Positions 7,809 to 16,929 are shown, numbered from the stretch's first letter. The stretch: 64,000 nucleotides of DNA from Haladaptatus cibarius D43 (GCF_000710615.1 NZ_JDTH01000002.1:674082-738081), one strand, 5' to 3'. Notes: generated from the letters alone by a model not told the origin. Numbers and translations: made by a program.

Positions 7809-9557
7809 TCAGACCAACAGCATGAACGTTCGACTCCCACTACTGCCGTCGCCGAGCGTGTAGTCGATGGTGATTTCGACGTTCTCGCCGACCATATCGA
7901 CGGGCGAGCCGTTCGATTTGAACTGATAGAGCGACACGGTGCCGGATGAACCGGGCGAGAGAATCGCGTCGTTGGATGCATCGGTGCTGTGGCCGTCCCA
8001 GTCGAGGTCGATAGAGCAGGGGAGCGAAACGCCGTTATTGATGTCCGTCACGCCGTTTTGCACGTCGGCGTCGATGAACAGTTCGCTAATCCACTGGCCT
8101 TCGCTGTAGGAGTGGTCGCGGAGTTGGTCGATGGCGGAGTTTTCCGGCGTAATCGCCACGTCGTGAATGGTCATGTTCGACCCCGCGTCGTTCGTGACGC
8201 TGAATTTGAGGCCGGACTGTTTGCCGTTGCTGTCCACTGGCGCGTTGATTCCCTGCACGTCGTCCTCGTAGACCAGTGCATCGCCGCCGACCGTGAAGGA
8301 GTCGAAGCCGGGCGTCCCGTCCGCGAGTTCGTAGTGAACCGTGAACGTGACCGGTTCGCCAGCCATATCGACGGGCGAGCCGTTCGACTTGAACTGGTAG
8401 AGCGACACAGTTGCTAGGGAATCGGCCGAAAGAACTGCCTCTTTATCCGCGCTATCACTGTGACCGTCGGAACCGAGGTCGATAGAGCAGGGGAGCGAAA
8501 CGCCGTAGTTGATGTCCGTCACGCCGTTTTGTACGTCGGCGTCGATGAACAGTTCGCTAATCCACTGACCTTCGCTATAGGAGTGGTCGCGGAGTTGGTC
8601 GATAGCGGAGTTGTGGGGGTCGATTTCGAGGTCGGTGATGCGGGCGTCTTGTCCGAACGTGTTCGAAATATCGAATCGCAGGCCGGACTGTTTCGTGTTC
8701 GTATCTTCGGCCGTGTTGGTCGCGATTACGTCTTGGCTGTACGAAACCGTCTCGGTGATGAGGCCGAATCGCTGGAGGAACCCCTGTACTGCGGCGGTCG
8801 TTTCCCTGACCTGCTGGGAGAGCGGGCGACCGTTCTTGCGAGTCGTCTCGAAGATGATTGCGCCTGTGTCGAGGTCGGCTCCGACCTTGTGTTTGAGCAT
8901 CGGACTCGACCCGTCACTGCTGGAGTAGCCCGAATAATCGTAGGTGGAGTCAGCGATGTAGTTTTTGTTCAGATACGAGACGAGTTCCTTTCGGTGGCCG
9001 GTCGCACTGGCCGCGCGCGTCGAGAAGATACCCTGTCCGACGCCGCCGTCGTCGGAGCTATAGATGCCGTAGGAACTGTGTAGGTCGAAAAGGAAGTCGA
9101 TGTTCTCGGAGACGACTACGTCCCAGATTTCGCGGGCGAGGGCGGTCGTCGGTTCCGACCCGGCCGGGAACTGTCGGTTGAGGTCGATACCGCCGTTGTA
9201 CACTCGGGAATCGTTCCGAATCGCCTTCACGTTCGCTTCTGGCAGGACGACGAGTTTCCCGGCGTCGATGCGCCAGTCGGCAATCTTCTGTGCCGCTGTG
9301 TAGCCGTTCGCCTCGTCGCCGTGCATGCCGCCGACGACCATCACGGTCGGGCCGTCCGCGTCAGCTTCGCGGACGTACACGGTTGTCTCCTCGCTGGTTC
9401 CGGTTCGAATCGTGTAATCGGAGCGCTGCGCAGATGCGAGCGGTGTCGCCGAGAGCATCCCGACAGCCGAGGAGAGGCCAACAATACCAGATTTAATATA
9501 TGTGCGTCTATTTACTTTTGAGCCGAATAACCCGGCTCTATCGTCGTTTCGTGTCAT
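7809..9557 (-). CDS. Secreted succinylglutamate desuccinylase/aspartoacylase-family protein
   Basis: 582 residues. A Tat signal (NRRTYIKSGIVGL, cleavage near ASAQ) exports the protein. Residues ~50-265 form an M14-like zinc deacylase/carboxypeptidase domain: GGMHGDEANG (zinc ligands H and E), GGIDLNRQFP (substrate-binding Asn-Arg), FDLHSSYG (zinc His), and an IIFETTRK segment with a likely catalytic Glu. The rest is two tandem ~150-residue beta domains sharing HSYSEGQWISELFIDADV and SLYQFKSNGSPVDM almost exactly. The substrate is unknown; extracellular amide or peptide hydrolysis is inferred from the family. The repeated C-terminal domains may bind the cell surface or a polymer. Confidence 0.82.
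   Translation of the reverse strand: MTRNDDRAGLFGSKVNRRTYIKSGIVGLSSAVGMLSATPLASAQRSDYTIRTGTSEETTVYVREADADGPTVMVVGGMHGDEANGYTAAQKIADWRIDAGKLVVLPEANVKAIRNDSRVYNGGIDLNRQFPAGSEPTTALAREIWDVVVSENIDFLFDLHSSYGIYSSDDGGVGQGIFSTRAASATGHRKELVSYLNKNYIADSTYDYSGYSSSDGSSPMLKHKVGADLDTGAIIFETTRKNGRPLSQQVRETTAAVQGFLQRFGLITETVSYSQDVIATNTAEDTNTKQSGLRFDISNTFGQDARITDLEIDPHNSAIDQLRDHSYSEGQWISELFIDADVQNGVTDINYGVSLPCSIDLGSDGHSDSADKEAVLSADSLATVSLYQFKSNGSPVDMAGEPVTFTVHYELADGTPGFDSFTVGGDALVYEDDVQGINAPVDSNGKQSGLKFSVTNDAGSNMTIHDVAITPENSAIDQLRDHSYSEGQWISELFIDADVQNGVTDINNGVSLPCSIDLDWDGHSTDASNDAILSPGSSGTVSLYQFKSNGSPVDMVGENVEITIDYTLGDGSSGSRTFMLLV
8004..8141. repeat. Intragenic direct repeat, copy 1
   Basis: Nearly identical at DNA level to 8475-8612 (offset 471 bp, 157 codons, no indels seen). 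It encodes the repeated core of the two C-terminal beta domains of the secreted deacylase. Silent-site identity is also very high, so the copies are recent or kept alike by gene conversion. Confidence 0.85.
8475..8612. repeat. Intragenic direct repeat, copy 2
   Basis: Second copy of the 138-bp repeat at 8004-8141, in frame and in the same orientation within the deacylase gene. Confidence 0.85.
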
Positions 9558-9830
9558 GATTTCTCACGAAGTGAGCTATCCACTTCATTCATTCATGTCC
9601 GACTCATTTAGTTACACCCTAGGCTTAACATACGAATCTATTATAAGTCAGAATATTTTTCTTAGAAACTCTATACATCTGGACGAGGTTCGTGCGGTAT
9701 TATTTTCAATCCACCTGCTATATTCCGAAAGCCACAACAGCCTCTCGAAGGACGGTTTCTGTCGCTCACCAGAACGAGATTTTTCGAATGCACAGCAAAA
9801 AAGAAAAATCGTCCCAGTCGCTCGGACTGC

Positions 9831-11324
9831 CTATTCGCCGGGACTGTAGTTCGGCGCTTCGTCGGTGATCATCACGTCGTGGGCGTGACCTTCGGTCTGC
9901 CCCGCCGAGGAGACGCGAACGAACTCGGAGCGTTCCTTGAACGCCGGAATCGTTTCCGCACCGACGTAGCCCATACCGGACTGCATCCCGCCGACGAGTT
10001 GGTGGAGTTCGCTTTCGAGTGTTCCCTTGTACGGTTTCGCGGCCTCAACGCCTTCCGGAACGTACTCCTCGTCGTCTTCCGGGTCGTCTTTTAGATAGCG
10101 GTCGCCGTCGCCGCTTTTCATCGCGCCGACGCTGCCCATCCCGCGGTACTGTTTGTATTTCTTGCCTTCGATGGTGATGACGCGACCCGGTGCCTCGTCG
10201 GTTCCAGCGAAGTACGACCCGAGCATGACTACGTCTGCACCCGCCGCAATCGACTTGATTGCGTCGCCGGAGTAGCGAATCCCACCGTCCGCGATAACGG
10301 GGACATCGTGCTCCGCCGCCACGTCGGCGACCTGCGAGATGGCCGTAATCTGAGGCATTCCGGAACCACTGACGACGCGAGTCGTACAGATGCTACCGGG
10401 GCCGATACCGACCTTCAGGCCGTCTGCGAAATCGACCATCGCTTCCGCCGCTTCCTCCGTCCCGATATTTCCGACGACCACGTCGGCCTCGACGGACTCT
10501 TTGATTTCCCGTGCGCCGTCGATGACGTTCAGGTTGTGCGCGTGGGCGCAGTCGATGAACAACACGTCCGTACCTGCTTCGTCCGCGGCGACTGCTCGGT
10601 CGGTTTCGAACGGGCCGACGGCGACGCCGACCCGGAGGTGGTCGTCCTCGTCGCGGACTGCGTCACCGTACTCTCGGCGCTGGAGGACGCCCTGCATCGT
10701 GATGAGGCCGGTGAGATAATCCTCGTCGTCCACGATTGGCACACGCTCTATTTTGTGTTCGTACATCAGCTCGAGCGCTTCACGCGCGGTCACCGATTCG
10801 TCGGCGGTGATGACCTCGTCGGTCATCGCCTCTCTGACTTCGTCGCTATCCCCGACTTCGAGGTACGGACGAATGTCCGTCCCGGAGATGATTCCCAGCA
10901 CTTCCCCATCGTCGTCTACGACCGGTGCGCCGCTGACGCCACGATGTTCCATCATCGCGTCCACTTCGCGGACGGTTTGGCCGGGATTCGCCGTCACCAC
11001 GTCGCGGATGATGAGTTCGTCGGCGCGCTTTACGCGTTCGACTTCGTCAACCATCACCTCTACGTCCATGTTTCGGTGGAGGACGCCGAGTCCGCCCTGT
11101 CGGGCCATCTCGATTGCCATCTCGCTCTCGGTGACGGTGTCCATCGCCGCCGAGAGGACGGGGACGTTGAGTTCGACGTTCTTCGAGACACGGGATTTTA
11201 CATTCGCGTCGTCGGGTTCGACACGGCTCTCTTTCGGGCGTAGAAGGACATCATCGAAAGTAAGCGCCTCTGGTACACGGAGTTTCTCGGAAAACGAACC
11301 GCCGTTGTGAGAATCGTTCGCCAT
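9831..11324 (-). CDS. guaB: IMP dehydrogenase
   Basis: Catalyses NAD-dependent oxidation of IMP to XMP, the committed step of GMP synthesis, in the cytosol. 497 residues, normal family length. N-terminal barrel part: LTFDDVLLRP, VLSAAMDTVTE, ARQGGLGVLHRNM. Two CBS domains (~residues 95-215). Catalytic part: GNIGTEEA, then GIGPGSICTTRVVSGSGMPQ with the nucleophilic Cys, IADGGIRYSGD, MLGSYFAGTDEAPG, and the flap YRGMGSVGAMK. Starts at ATG 11324. Monocistronic; a ~470-bp gap separates it from the divergent DUF5794 gene. Confidence 0.97.
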   Translation of the reverse strand: MANDSHNGGSFSEKLRVPEALTFDDVLLRPKESRVEPDDANVKSRVSKNVELNVPVLSAAMDTVTESEMAIEMARQGGLGVLHRNMDVEVMVDEVERVKRADELIIRDVVTANPGQTVREVDAMMEHRGVSGAPVVDDDGEVLGIISGTDIRPYLEVGDSDEVREAMTDEVITADESVTAREALELMYEHKIERVPIVDDEDYLTGLITMQGVLQRREYGDAVRDEDDHLRVGVAVGPFETDRAVAADEAGTDVLFIDCAHAHNLNVIDGAREIKESVEADVVVGNIGTEEAAEAMVDFADGLKVGIGPGSICTTRVVSGSGMPQITAISQVADVAAEHDVPVIADGGIRYSGDAIKSIAAGADVVMLGSYFAGTDEAPGRVITIEGKKYKQYRGMGSVGAMKSGDGDRYLKDDPEDDEEYVPEGVEAAKPYKGTLESELHQLVGGMQSGMGYVGAETIPAFKERSEFVRVSSAGQTEGHAHDVMITDEAPNYSPGE

Positions 11325-11791
11325 GTAATGCGAACGTAGCGGTTACTGAAAAACGTTGCGTGATTGTGCTCCACTCACGATTGGCTTTTCTATTTCTATA
11401 CATGTCCGTGAGTATTCTTCACCGTCACCGGCCCAAACCTATATCTTGTTGAAAAACAGTCGGTGAATGAGCGAATCTAACAACAATCGGTAGCCATGAC
11501 AGCTATTTTCACGTCCATTTTGCGCCCCATGGGGGCATCTGTCACGCAACACTTAAGCAGAAAACCACAATAATTGGAGGTATGGACTCTACCAGTCTCA
11601 CCGTAGAGCGCATTGCTGGTCGGACGAGTGGCGACTCCTTTGCTCCGATTGCAATTTTTGCGAAAATGTGCTCCACACTCACACTGGTAGGGAAACGACC
11701 TGCACGGAATCTTCGACCGAAATCGCATTCCCGGTCGTATAGCAGGTATCAACACCCTTCACCCACGGGTCAGGGTTATCGTGGCTAGTCA
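11325..11791. other. Intergenic region
   Basis: 467 bp between guaB and the DUF5794 gene. It must hold both divergent promoters. Short open frames on both strands lack acidic haloarchaeal composition, and I see no RNA gene. Confidence 0.5.
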
Positions 11792-12730
11792 ATGAGTAGC
11801 TCACAACATCCAATCGCCTATCGTTTAGAGCAACAGGTAGGCGGTGCGACGAAGTTGCTGGCGACCGTCATGGGGCTTCCCCTCATCGACGGCATCTTCC
11901 CAGCGATGGTTCTCGCCGGAGCGATAGACGACCCAGTCGGCATCGTGCAAGTCGGCCTCCTCGTCTTCGGTGGGAGCGCCACCGTCGCCGTCATTCTCGC
12001 CGAAATGGACGGCACGCCGCGCGAACAGGCGATGACCGTCCTTGCGGTTGGCGTCGGAATCATCGCGCTCGCGTCCGTCGAGGCCGCGTTCGCGCCGACC
12101 ATCGAGAGCGCGCTGAACATGGACGTTTTCAAGCGGTTCGCCGCGGTGGTCATGGCGGCCATCGCCGCGAAAACCGCCAGCGCACGAGTCGGTGAATATC
12201 TGCCGAGTCCCGGTGTCATCATCGGCTTCGGCATGCTCGCCAGCCTCCAACCCGCTGGATTCGAACTGATAACGACCATCGACACGACGCGCGTCCTGCA
12301 CGCCGCGGCGGCCGCCGGAAGCGGTGTCGGCTTCGCACTCGCGGTCGCCCTGCTCGGCCCGTGGCTCCGCGACGTCGTGGACATCGACCGCTTCCGCTTC
12401 GGGAGCGCAGTCGCGCTGGGCGTCCTGCCCCTGTCGATACTCGGCCTCGCGCCGGGTCGCGCCCCGCTGGCCGTCCTCGCGGTCACCAGTCTGCTGGCGC
12501 TCGACCCCGGCGAACAGGTGGATGCAACCATGGAAGTCCCCGACCAATCGCAGCAGGCGAACGAGGGATCGGATTCGTCGGACAATCCCGCGGTGACCGA
12601 CGGCGGCAAGAACGAAGATGTCGCGGTCGCTGACGCGGACGATGCTGCCGAGGACGACGACGATGCCGTCGAAACGGCCTACGGCTACCCCGGCGAAGAA
12701 GACGGCGACGAACGCCGTCCGTGGCTGTAG
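11792..12730 (+). CDS. DUF5794 family integral membrane protein
   Basis: 312 residues. About seven hydrophobic helices occupy residues 15-245 (for example LIDGIFPAMVLAGAI, VLAVGVGIIALASVEAAF, VLAVTSLLALDPGE); the last ~60 residues are a very acidic cytosolic tail rich in Asp and Ala. I recognise the haloarchaeal DUF5794 pattern (MSSSQHPIAYRLEQQVGGATKLLATV). Function unknown. The gene precedes a DUF5795 gene on the same strand by ~70 nt, consistent with a conserved chromosomal pair. Confidence 0.8.
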   Translation: MSSSQHPIAYRLEQQVGGATKLLATVMGLPLIDGIFPAMVLAGAIDDPVGIVQVGLLVFGGSATVAVILAEMDGTPREQAMTVLAVGVGIIALASVEAAFAPTIESALNMDVFKRFAAVVMAAIAAKTASARVGEYLPSPGVIIGFGMLASLQPAGFELITTIDTTRVLHAAAAAGSGVGFALAVALLGPWLRDVVDIDRFRFGSAVALGVLPLSILGLAPGRAPLAVLAVTSLLALDPGEQVDATMEVPDQSQQANEGSDSSDNPAVTDGGKNEDVAVADADDAAEDDDDAVETAYGYPGEEDGDERRPWL

Positions 12731-12801
12731 GATTTCCGTCGCTACTTCTCGCCGGACGCGTTCTTGTAACGTTTTTCCGTCTCCCCGTTCCTGTTTTATC
12801 C

Positions 12802-13026
12802 ATGGTCGAAAATCGTGTCGTGCAGGGGCGGATGGTTACACCGAAGAAACTCGCCGAGATTGTCGAAGGCGAGTCGGTGATGGAAGCCGACAGTATCGAG
12901 GAGGCAGACCGCGCCTGTCCGGACTGTGGCGGAGACGTATTGAAAGTCGGCTACATGCCGAGTGTGACAGCGTTCATCACAGGATACAAGTGCCAAGACT
13001 GCGACTGGCGGGAGCGCGAGGAGTAG
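12802..13026 (+). CDS. DUF5795 family zinc-ribbon protein
   Basis: 74 residues beginning MVENRVVQGRMVTPKKLAEI. A four-cysteine zinc ribbon is visible: CPDCGGDV (first pair) and CQDCDWRE (second pair). ATG 12802 is preferred to the upstream GTG because the conserved region begins there. Function unknown; small haloarchaeal zinc fingers of this sort are usually regulators or protein adaptors. It ends 43 nt before tRNA-Trp. Confidence 0.8.
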   Translation: MVENRVVQGRMVTPKKLAEIVEGESVMEADSIEEADRACPDCGGDVLKVGYMPSVTAFITGYKCQDCDWREREE

Positions 13027-13069
13027 AAACCGAAACCCCTTTAGGTGGATTCACCCTATCAAAACCCGC

Positions 13070-13244
13070 GGGGTCGTGGCCAAGCCAGGGATGGCGACTG
13101 ACTCCAGAGGCTACGCGCCCGGGACGAAACTCCAGCTGATATACCGAGCGAGTGACTGATCATCGCTCGCGTTGACGACCCTCTGGAGTTCCGAGGCGCA
13201 CCGGAGATATCAGTCGATCGGGGGTTCAAATCCCTCCGACCCCA
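13070..13244 (+). tRNA. tRNA-Trp (CCA) with ~101-nt intron
   Basis: Acceptor GGGGTCG pairs with CGACCCC (13237-13243), discriminator A. Anticodon CCA at 13104-13106. The anticodon stem ACTGA (13097-13101) pairs with TCAGT (13210-13214), interrupted by an intron of about 13108-13208 placed after position 37. This is the well-known haloarchaeal tRNA-Trp arrangement, in which the intron also carries a box C/D guide RNA for 2'-O-methylation of the same tRNA; CTGA elements are visible in the intron. The 3' end serves as the attachment site of the island. Confidence 0.95.
13232..13244 (+). other. attL (tRNA-Trp 3' end)
   Basis: CCCTCCGACCCCA, the 3' half of the T-arm and acceptor stem with the discriminator base. 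Identical to 63506-63518. Confidence 0.75.
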
Positions 13245-13320
13245 CTCCGTATAAAACTATTGCGGAAGGTTCTGCCGTTACTTACCATAGGTAAATCCGA
13301 CAGCAACAGGTCTGTCGGTT

Positions 13321-13394
13321 TCAGGGAGGTTACTCGTAACCTCCTGAATTCCCTCCCGTTACTTCAGGCGATTCCACGTCAGGGAGGTGACTCG
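13321..13394 (+). promoter_or_regulatory. Inverted repeat and duplicated GGGAGGT motif near attL
   Basis: GGAGGTTAC (13325-13333) and GTAACCTCC (13336-13344) form a perfect 9-bp hairpin with a 2-nt loop. The 16-mer TCAGGGAGGTTACTCG (13321-13336) recurs with one change at 13379-13394, where its GGAGGTGA acts as a Shine-Dalgarno for the GTG at 13397. Possible operator, or arm sites for the integrase. Confidence 0.55.
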
Positions 13395-13396
13395 GC

Positions 13397-13921
13397 GTGA
13401 GTTCCGACGAGTTCGAAGGTCGCCTTCGAACGACCTACGTGTCGGCTATCGGTTCTGTCGTCAAGCCGCACGAGGACGACCTCGTCCTTGGCGTTATCCG
13501 CTACAAATACGACTTCTTCGAGCGCACCGTTGACCGAAACTGCCCAGCGCTCGCACCGCCTCGCCAACTCCTCAACCAGTTCAAAAAGGTCGAGAAAGCC
13601 GCCGAATCCGACGGCGTTCCAGACCCAGCACGCGCCGCCTGGGCCTCCGTATCTTGTCGGGAGCGATACCTCGGCTTCCTCGAAAGACCCGGCTCTCGGC
13701 AGTGCATCGAGAGTATCCGCGACCGCCTCGACGACGGCCAAGATGTCTGGCTCGTCTGTCTCGAAAAAGACGACACGTTCTGTCACCGCCGACTGCTCGC
13801 GGCGCGAGTGCGTGGAAGCTCACCGACGCACTGGAGCGAACTGCACGAGCCGCCGGAACAAGAGTCCGATAACGACCAGCCTGCTACTCTCGATGATTTC
13901 GAAGGTGGTGAGACGGCGTGA
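13397..13921 (+). CDS. DUF488 family protein
   Basis: 174 residues. The C-terminal part has the DUF488 signature DVWLVCLEKDDTFCHRRLLA (Cys plus the CHR motif); upstream lies YVSAIGSV and the RYLGFLERPG segment. Starts at GTG 13397, placed 7 nt after a strong GGAGGTGA ribosome-binding site. Its stop overlaps the next gene's GTG (GTGA), so the two are translationally coupled. DUF488 function is not established; it is a frequent passenger of haloarchaeal plasmids and proviruses. First gene of the island. Confidence 0.8.
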   Translation: MSSDEFEGRLRTTYVSAIGSVVKPHEDDLVLGVIRYKYDFFERTVDRNCPALAPPRQLLNQFKKVEKAAESDGVPDPARAAWASVSCRERYLGFLERPGSRQCIESIRDRLDDGQDVWLVCLEKDDTFCHRRLLAARVRGSSPTHWSELHEPPEQESDNDQPATLDDFEGGETA

Positions 13922-15549
13922 CCCACGTCGCGCCCGCGCCCCACGAGTTCAAAGCCAACCTCAACTTCGTCAAACACGGCCTCTCACCGTATTGGGCGCT
14001 TTCCTCGTTGCTCATCGACCAGTACGATGGCTACGCCGACGAACTTGAGTTCCAACTGCAAGGCGAGATGTGGGAAGTCCGCTTCTCGTACAACTCCGGC
14101 GGCATCGCGCCCCGGTTGTCCGACCCGATCAACAGCGAGACACTCCTCGAACCGAAGGTTCACCTCTCGGGCGACGGCGAACGGAAAGCCGACTACCACA
14201 TTCGCCCGCGCTTCGCCGGGATGCAGACGCCCGATGGTGACCGAATCAACACGCCCTTCGATCGCGGCTCGATGCCCGACGAAGGCGTGAACGTTCGTAT
14301 CCAAGGAAGCAACCTCGAACACGACGAGTACGCACAGCTACTCCCGCAAGCTATCCGACGGTTGGCGAACGAGGCGGGAAACGGATTCAACCCGAAGTAC
14401 ATCCAGCCGCGGAACATCCACGAAACCTCGAACTGCGACGAGTACGAACGCTACGCGCGTCTTCGTCGTTCGATGAATCAGAAAGTCATCGGAACGGGTG
14501 GCGTTCTCCAGAAGCTCCACCACTTGCTCGTTGACCAGGAGGGAGTCAAGTACAGCCTCGACGTTGACAACGAGGACGTCGTCGGGAAGATGCACAAGCT
14601 CCCGCTCCGACGGAGCGCGGCGCGCGAACTCCCGGTCGGCAATCGCGGTAAGCAAATCAAGAGCTATCTGTTGAAAAATCCCAACAGCGTTGACGAGACG
14701 GATTCGACGTATCATCCGAAATTTGGTGTCCTCTTTCGGAAGTCGTTGAACGGCTCGACTGTTCCGTGGAGCGACCTGGACGACCTCCGTCGTGAGCTCG
14801 ACGAGACGATAATCAACCTGCTGTACTGGTCGGGCGTTCCGACCGACCCAGACCATACGACGTTCGTTCCCGACGATCACTTCGATGCAGTCGCGCACAA
14901 CGGGCCGACGCTCCGACTGTTCGACGACCCGACGCCACAGCTCGAAGCGAGCCAGGACGCGCTACTCATTCGCCAACTTCGAGAGCTGACCGACTCGGAC
15001 ATGGAACATCTTCGCGCGATGACTGACGGCGGTCAGATGCATTACGAAGAGGTCGTCGGAGAAGCGGAGACATCGGTTTCAACGCTGTACCGGACGCTCC
15101 AGCGTTGCGATGCCCTGCTGGAAAGCGACAACGGCGTTGTTCGCTGGCGCTCGAAGAAGATGCGTCAGGACATCAAAGCCGTCTGTGAGCGTGTCGAGGA
15201 TACGGTCGAGGCAGCCGCCGACAGCGCCGCGCGTCTAATGGGGATGGATCCTCAGCAACTTCGTGAGAAGGGCTCGGCATTCCAGTCGTGGCTCAACCGC
15301 TACGGTGCGGAGCTTATCGAAAACGACCACGAGATCAGCCAATCGGCGCACATCAAAGTCGAGGCCGTTCTCTCACGGTACAGAAGTGGGTCAGGCGAGT
15401 TCATCGGGAAGGTTCTCGATTACCTCGAAGTCTGTTGGGCAAAAGCTGGCTTCGATAAGCCGCTCGACGGCACGCTGGTTGAGTACAACACCGGCTCAGG
15501 ATACGAAGAGATTCGCATCGGGAGCTTCAAAGATCAGCGAATCCGGTAG
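13918..15549 (+). CDS. Large plasmid/provirus protein with winged helix (DUF7845-like)
   Basis: 543 residues, starting at GTG 13918 inside the DUF488 stop. The N-terminal ~200 residues are beta-rich (GEMWEVRFSYNSGG, HIRPRFAGMQTPDGD). A central winged helix is visible around residues 360-420 (DSDMEHLRAMTDGG...SVSTLYRTLQRCDALLE). The C-terminal region is helical with two aromatic-rich motifs. I recall this architecture from haloarchaeal plasmids and proviruses annotated DUF7845. A DNA-binding, perhaps replication-initiation, role is inferred from the helix-turn-helix and its place at one end of the element. No catalytic motif was recognised. Confidence 0.65.
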   Translation: MTHVAPAPHEFKANLNFVKHGLSPYWALSSLLIDQYDGYADELEFQLQGEMWEVRFSYNSGGIAPRLSDPINSETLLEPKVHLSGDGERKADYHIRPRFAGMQTPDGDRINTPFDRGSMPDEGVNVRIQGSNLEHDEYAQLLPQAIRRLANEAGNGFNPKYIQPRNIHETSNCDEYERYARLRRSMNQKVIGTGGVLQKLHHLLVDQEGVKYSLDVDNEDVVGKMHKLPLRRSAARELPVGNRGKQIKSYLLKNPNSVDETDSTYHPKFGVLFRKSLNGSTVPWSDLDDLRRELDETIINLLYWSGVPTDPDHTTFVPDDHFDAVAHNGPTLRLFDDPTPQLEASQDALLIRQLRELTDSDMEHLRAMTDGGQMHYEEVVGEAETSVSTLYRTLQRCDALLESDNGVVRWRSKKMRQDIKAVCERVEDTVEAAADSAARLMGMDPQQLREKGSAFQSWLNRYGAELIENDHEISQSAHIKVEAVLSRYRSGSGEFIGKVLDYLEVCWAKAGFDKPLDGTLVEYNTGSGYEEIRIGSFKDQRIR

Positions 15550-15823
15550 CGCCGGACTGCTGAGTGGCAACACTATTTTGGTTGCACTTTACCACAAACT
15601 CACTTTCATTCGGTGGTGCGAGTCTACAAGCTGATTTGTTTTTCGCCAGTTCACATCCACTGACGAACGCATAGCGACCGGCGTCGCCGAGCGGGTGTTT
15701 CCCGACGAGCGGGCAAACCCCCTTACGGGGTGTGCCTAAGGGCACCCTCCAAAAAAATACTCCCGCACCCCGCTCAGAACAACGGAACAGCGGAAACCAA
15801 GGTGGGGGCGCTACAACAGTCGC
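15550..15823. other. Non-coding stretch downstream of the DUF7845-like gene
   Basis: Carries short GC-rich inverted segments (CCCCCTTACGGGG near 15717; GGGTGCCC-like pairs near 15740) that could form a terminator hairpin before a run of A. No credible gene. Origin-like features cannot be excluded. Confidence 0.4.
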
Positions 15824-15985
15824 TCACTCACCATCGAGCACCTCTTTGACGACGTATTGGTTGTACCAGACCATCGCCAAACTCAGCACAACGAGATATG
15901 CATGCGAGGTACTCGGTAACGTTTCCTTCCCGTTCGATGCCGCCAGCCACGGGGAAGATGCCACAGCCCGCGACCTCCCCTGGAC
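15824..15985 (-). pseudogene. Remnant of the C-terminus of the 18471-19010 membrane-protein gene
   Basis: Reading leftward, it encodes LPSTSHAYLVVLSLAMVWYNQY...EVLDGE and a stop. The intact gene at 18471-19010 ends LPSTSRWYLVVLSVVMIWYNQY...EVLDAESEK. The two stretches also align base by base, though diverged. Only the last ~45 codons remain. It marks the left edge of a ~2.5-kb cargo whose right edge is the intact gene's 3' end. Confidence 0.8.
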
Positions 15986-16178
15986 AATGGCGCTGAAACG
16001 GACACACTGCGACGGCGGCCAGATTACGGTGAGTGACCTCGCAACGATGGCCCAGTCGTCGGAGCGGTCGGCACGCGACCTGCTCAAGACGATGACCGAC
16101 AACGGTGTTCTCCGGATGGATCAAAAAGGTTCCACCGTCCGCTACGTTGCGACGTGGGAGGACTATGGAGAGAGATAG
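15986..16178 (+). pseudogene. Winged-helix C-terminal fragment
   Basis: An open frame here encodes a helix-turn-helix end: QITVSDLATMAQSSERSAR, DLLKTMTDNGVLRMDQKG, STVRYVATWEDYGER. Its apparent upstream part (from 15732) runs antisense through the membrane-protein remnant and is not credible, so the start of the real gene is missing. Probably the tail of a lost regulator or replication protein, left by recombination at this junction. Confidence 0.5.
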
Positions 16179-16446
16179 TCGAAGAGCGAATACGAGACAA
16201 AATGTGGCGGTACAGCCTCGATTGCGCGATCAGAAACAGTCAATAAATCTATAAATGTTTTGACCACTTCCAGTCCGGTTTACACTATTCAAAATTTGCT
16301 GCCGATATTCGAGCGTAGCGGTGTCTGAAATATGTTCAAGTGGGTTTGAGAGTAGCATATGGCACTAGTTTTCCGATCTGATCGTTCCTTAAATAGACAG
16401 TATTATAACGGGAATAGCTTAATAGTCACGAATCTACGATTCTGTC
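16179..16446. other. AT-rich junction and promoter region
   Basis: Base composition drops sharply from the GC-rich left side. A TATA-like TATTATAACG near 16400 is suitably placed for the gene at 16447. Nothing else recognised. Confidence 0.45.
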
Positions 16447-16890
16447 ATGAAGTTGGTTTCAGAACTGTACTCTCCCAATCCTGTCGATGAGTATACGCTC
16501 TCTGACGACGAGATTCTATACAAGGAAGGAAATGGTCTTCGGATTTCTTCTAATAAAGAAGTTGTTAAAATTGGGAAACAGATTAAATTCGAGATTGAAA
16601 ATGTGTCTGATGAGGAAGTAATCGTAAGCCCTGGGAAGCCCTATACTCTATTAAAGAAAATAGAAAACGATTGGAAGGAAGTAGTGGAAACAAGTGAAAA
16701 GGGAGTTTTCCTTACAATGGTCGGCATTCCCCCTGGAAATATAGACAATATAGAGATGATCATTGATGAAAGCCAATTTTCTAAGCCAGAAACTCTTTCC
16801 ATGATAGGAGAGTTTACTCCCGGAAAATATAGGTTCATTTATTTAGGTCATAGGCCCTTCTTAGCTATTGATTTCATTGTGTCAAAATAA
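16447..16890 (+). CDS. Ig-like domain protein
   Basis: 147 residues, AT-rich unlike its left neighbours. A single beta-sandwich is likely: GLRISSNKEVVKIGKQIKFE, IENVSDEEVIVSPG, then GEFTPGKYRFIYLG near the end, resembling the bacterial Ig-like fold with an NxSxxxV strand. No signal peptide or membrane helix, so it is cytosolic as annotated. It lies 39 nt upstream of a secreted serine protease on the same strand and is probably co-transcribed. Binding or inhibition of the protease is a speculation from the pairing only. Confidence 0.6.
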   Translation: MKLVSELYSPNPVDEYTLSDDEILYKEGNGLRISSNKEVVKIGKQIKFEIENVSDEEVIVSPGKPYTLLKKIENDWKEVVETSEKGVFLTMVGIPPGNIDNIEMIIDESQFSKPETLSMIGEFTPGKYRFIYLGHRPFLAIDFIVSK

Positions 16891-16929
16891 GTAAAATATA
16901 TTTATATCGTCTACGGAGATATTTTATTC

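Noticed and set aside
7989-9083. Two open plus-strand frames with repeated sequence opposite the deacylase
   Set aside because: Mirror images of the deacylase's duplicated C-terminal domains; no independent start signals or family match.
9502-9849. 115-codon plus-strand frame between deacylase and guaB
   Set aside because: Overlaps the start of the deacylase and the end of guaB and lacks acidic haloarchaeal composition.
11477-11788. Short frames on both strands between guaB and the DUF5794 gene
   Set aside because: Basic or mixed composition, no ribosome site, no recognisable motif.
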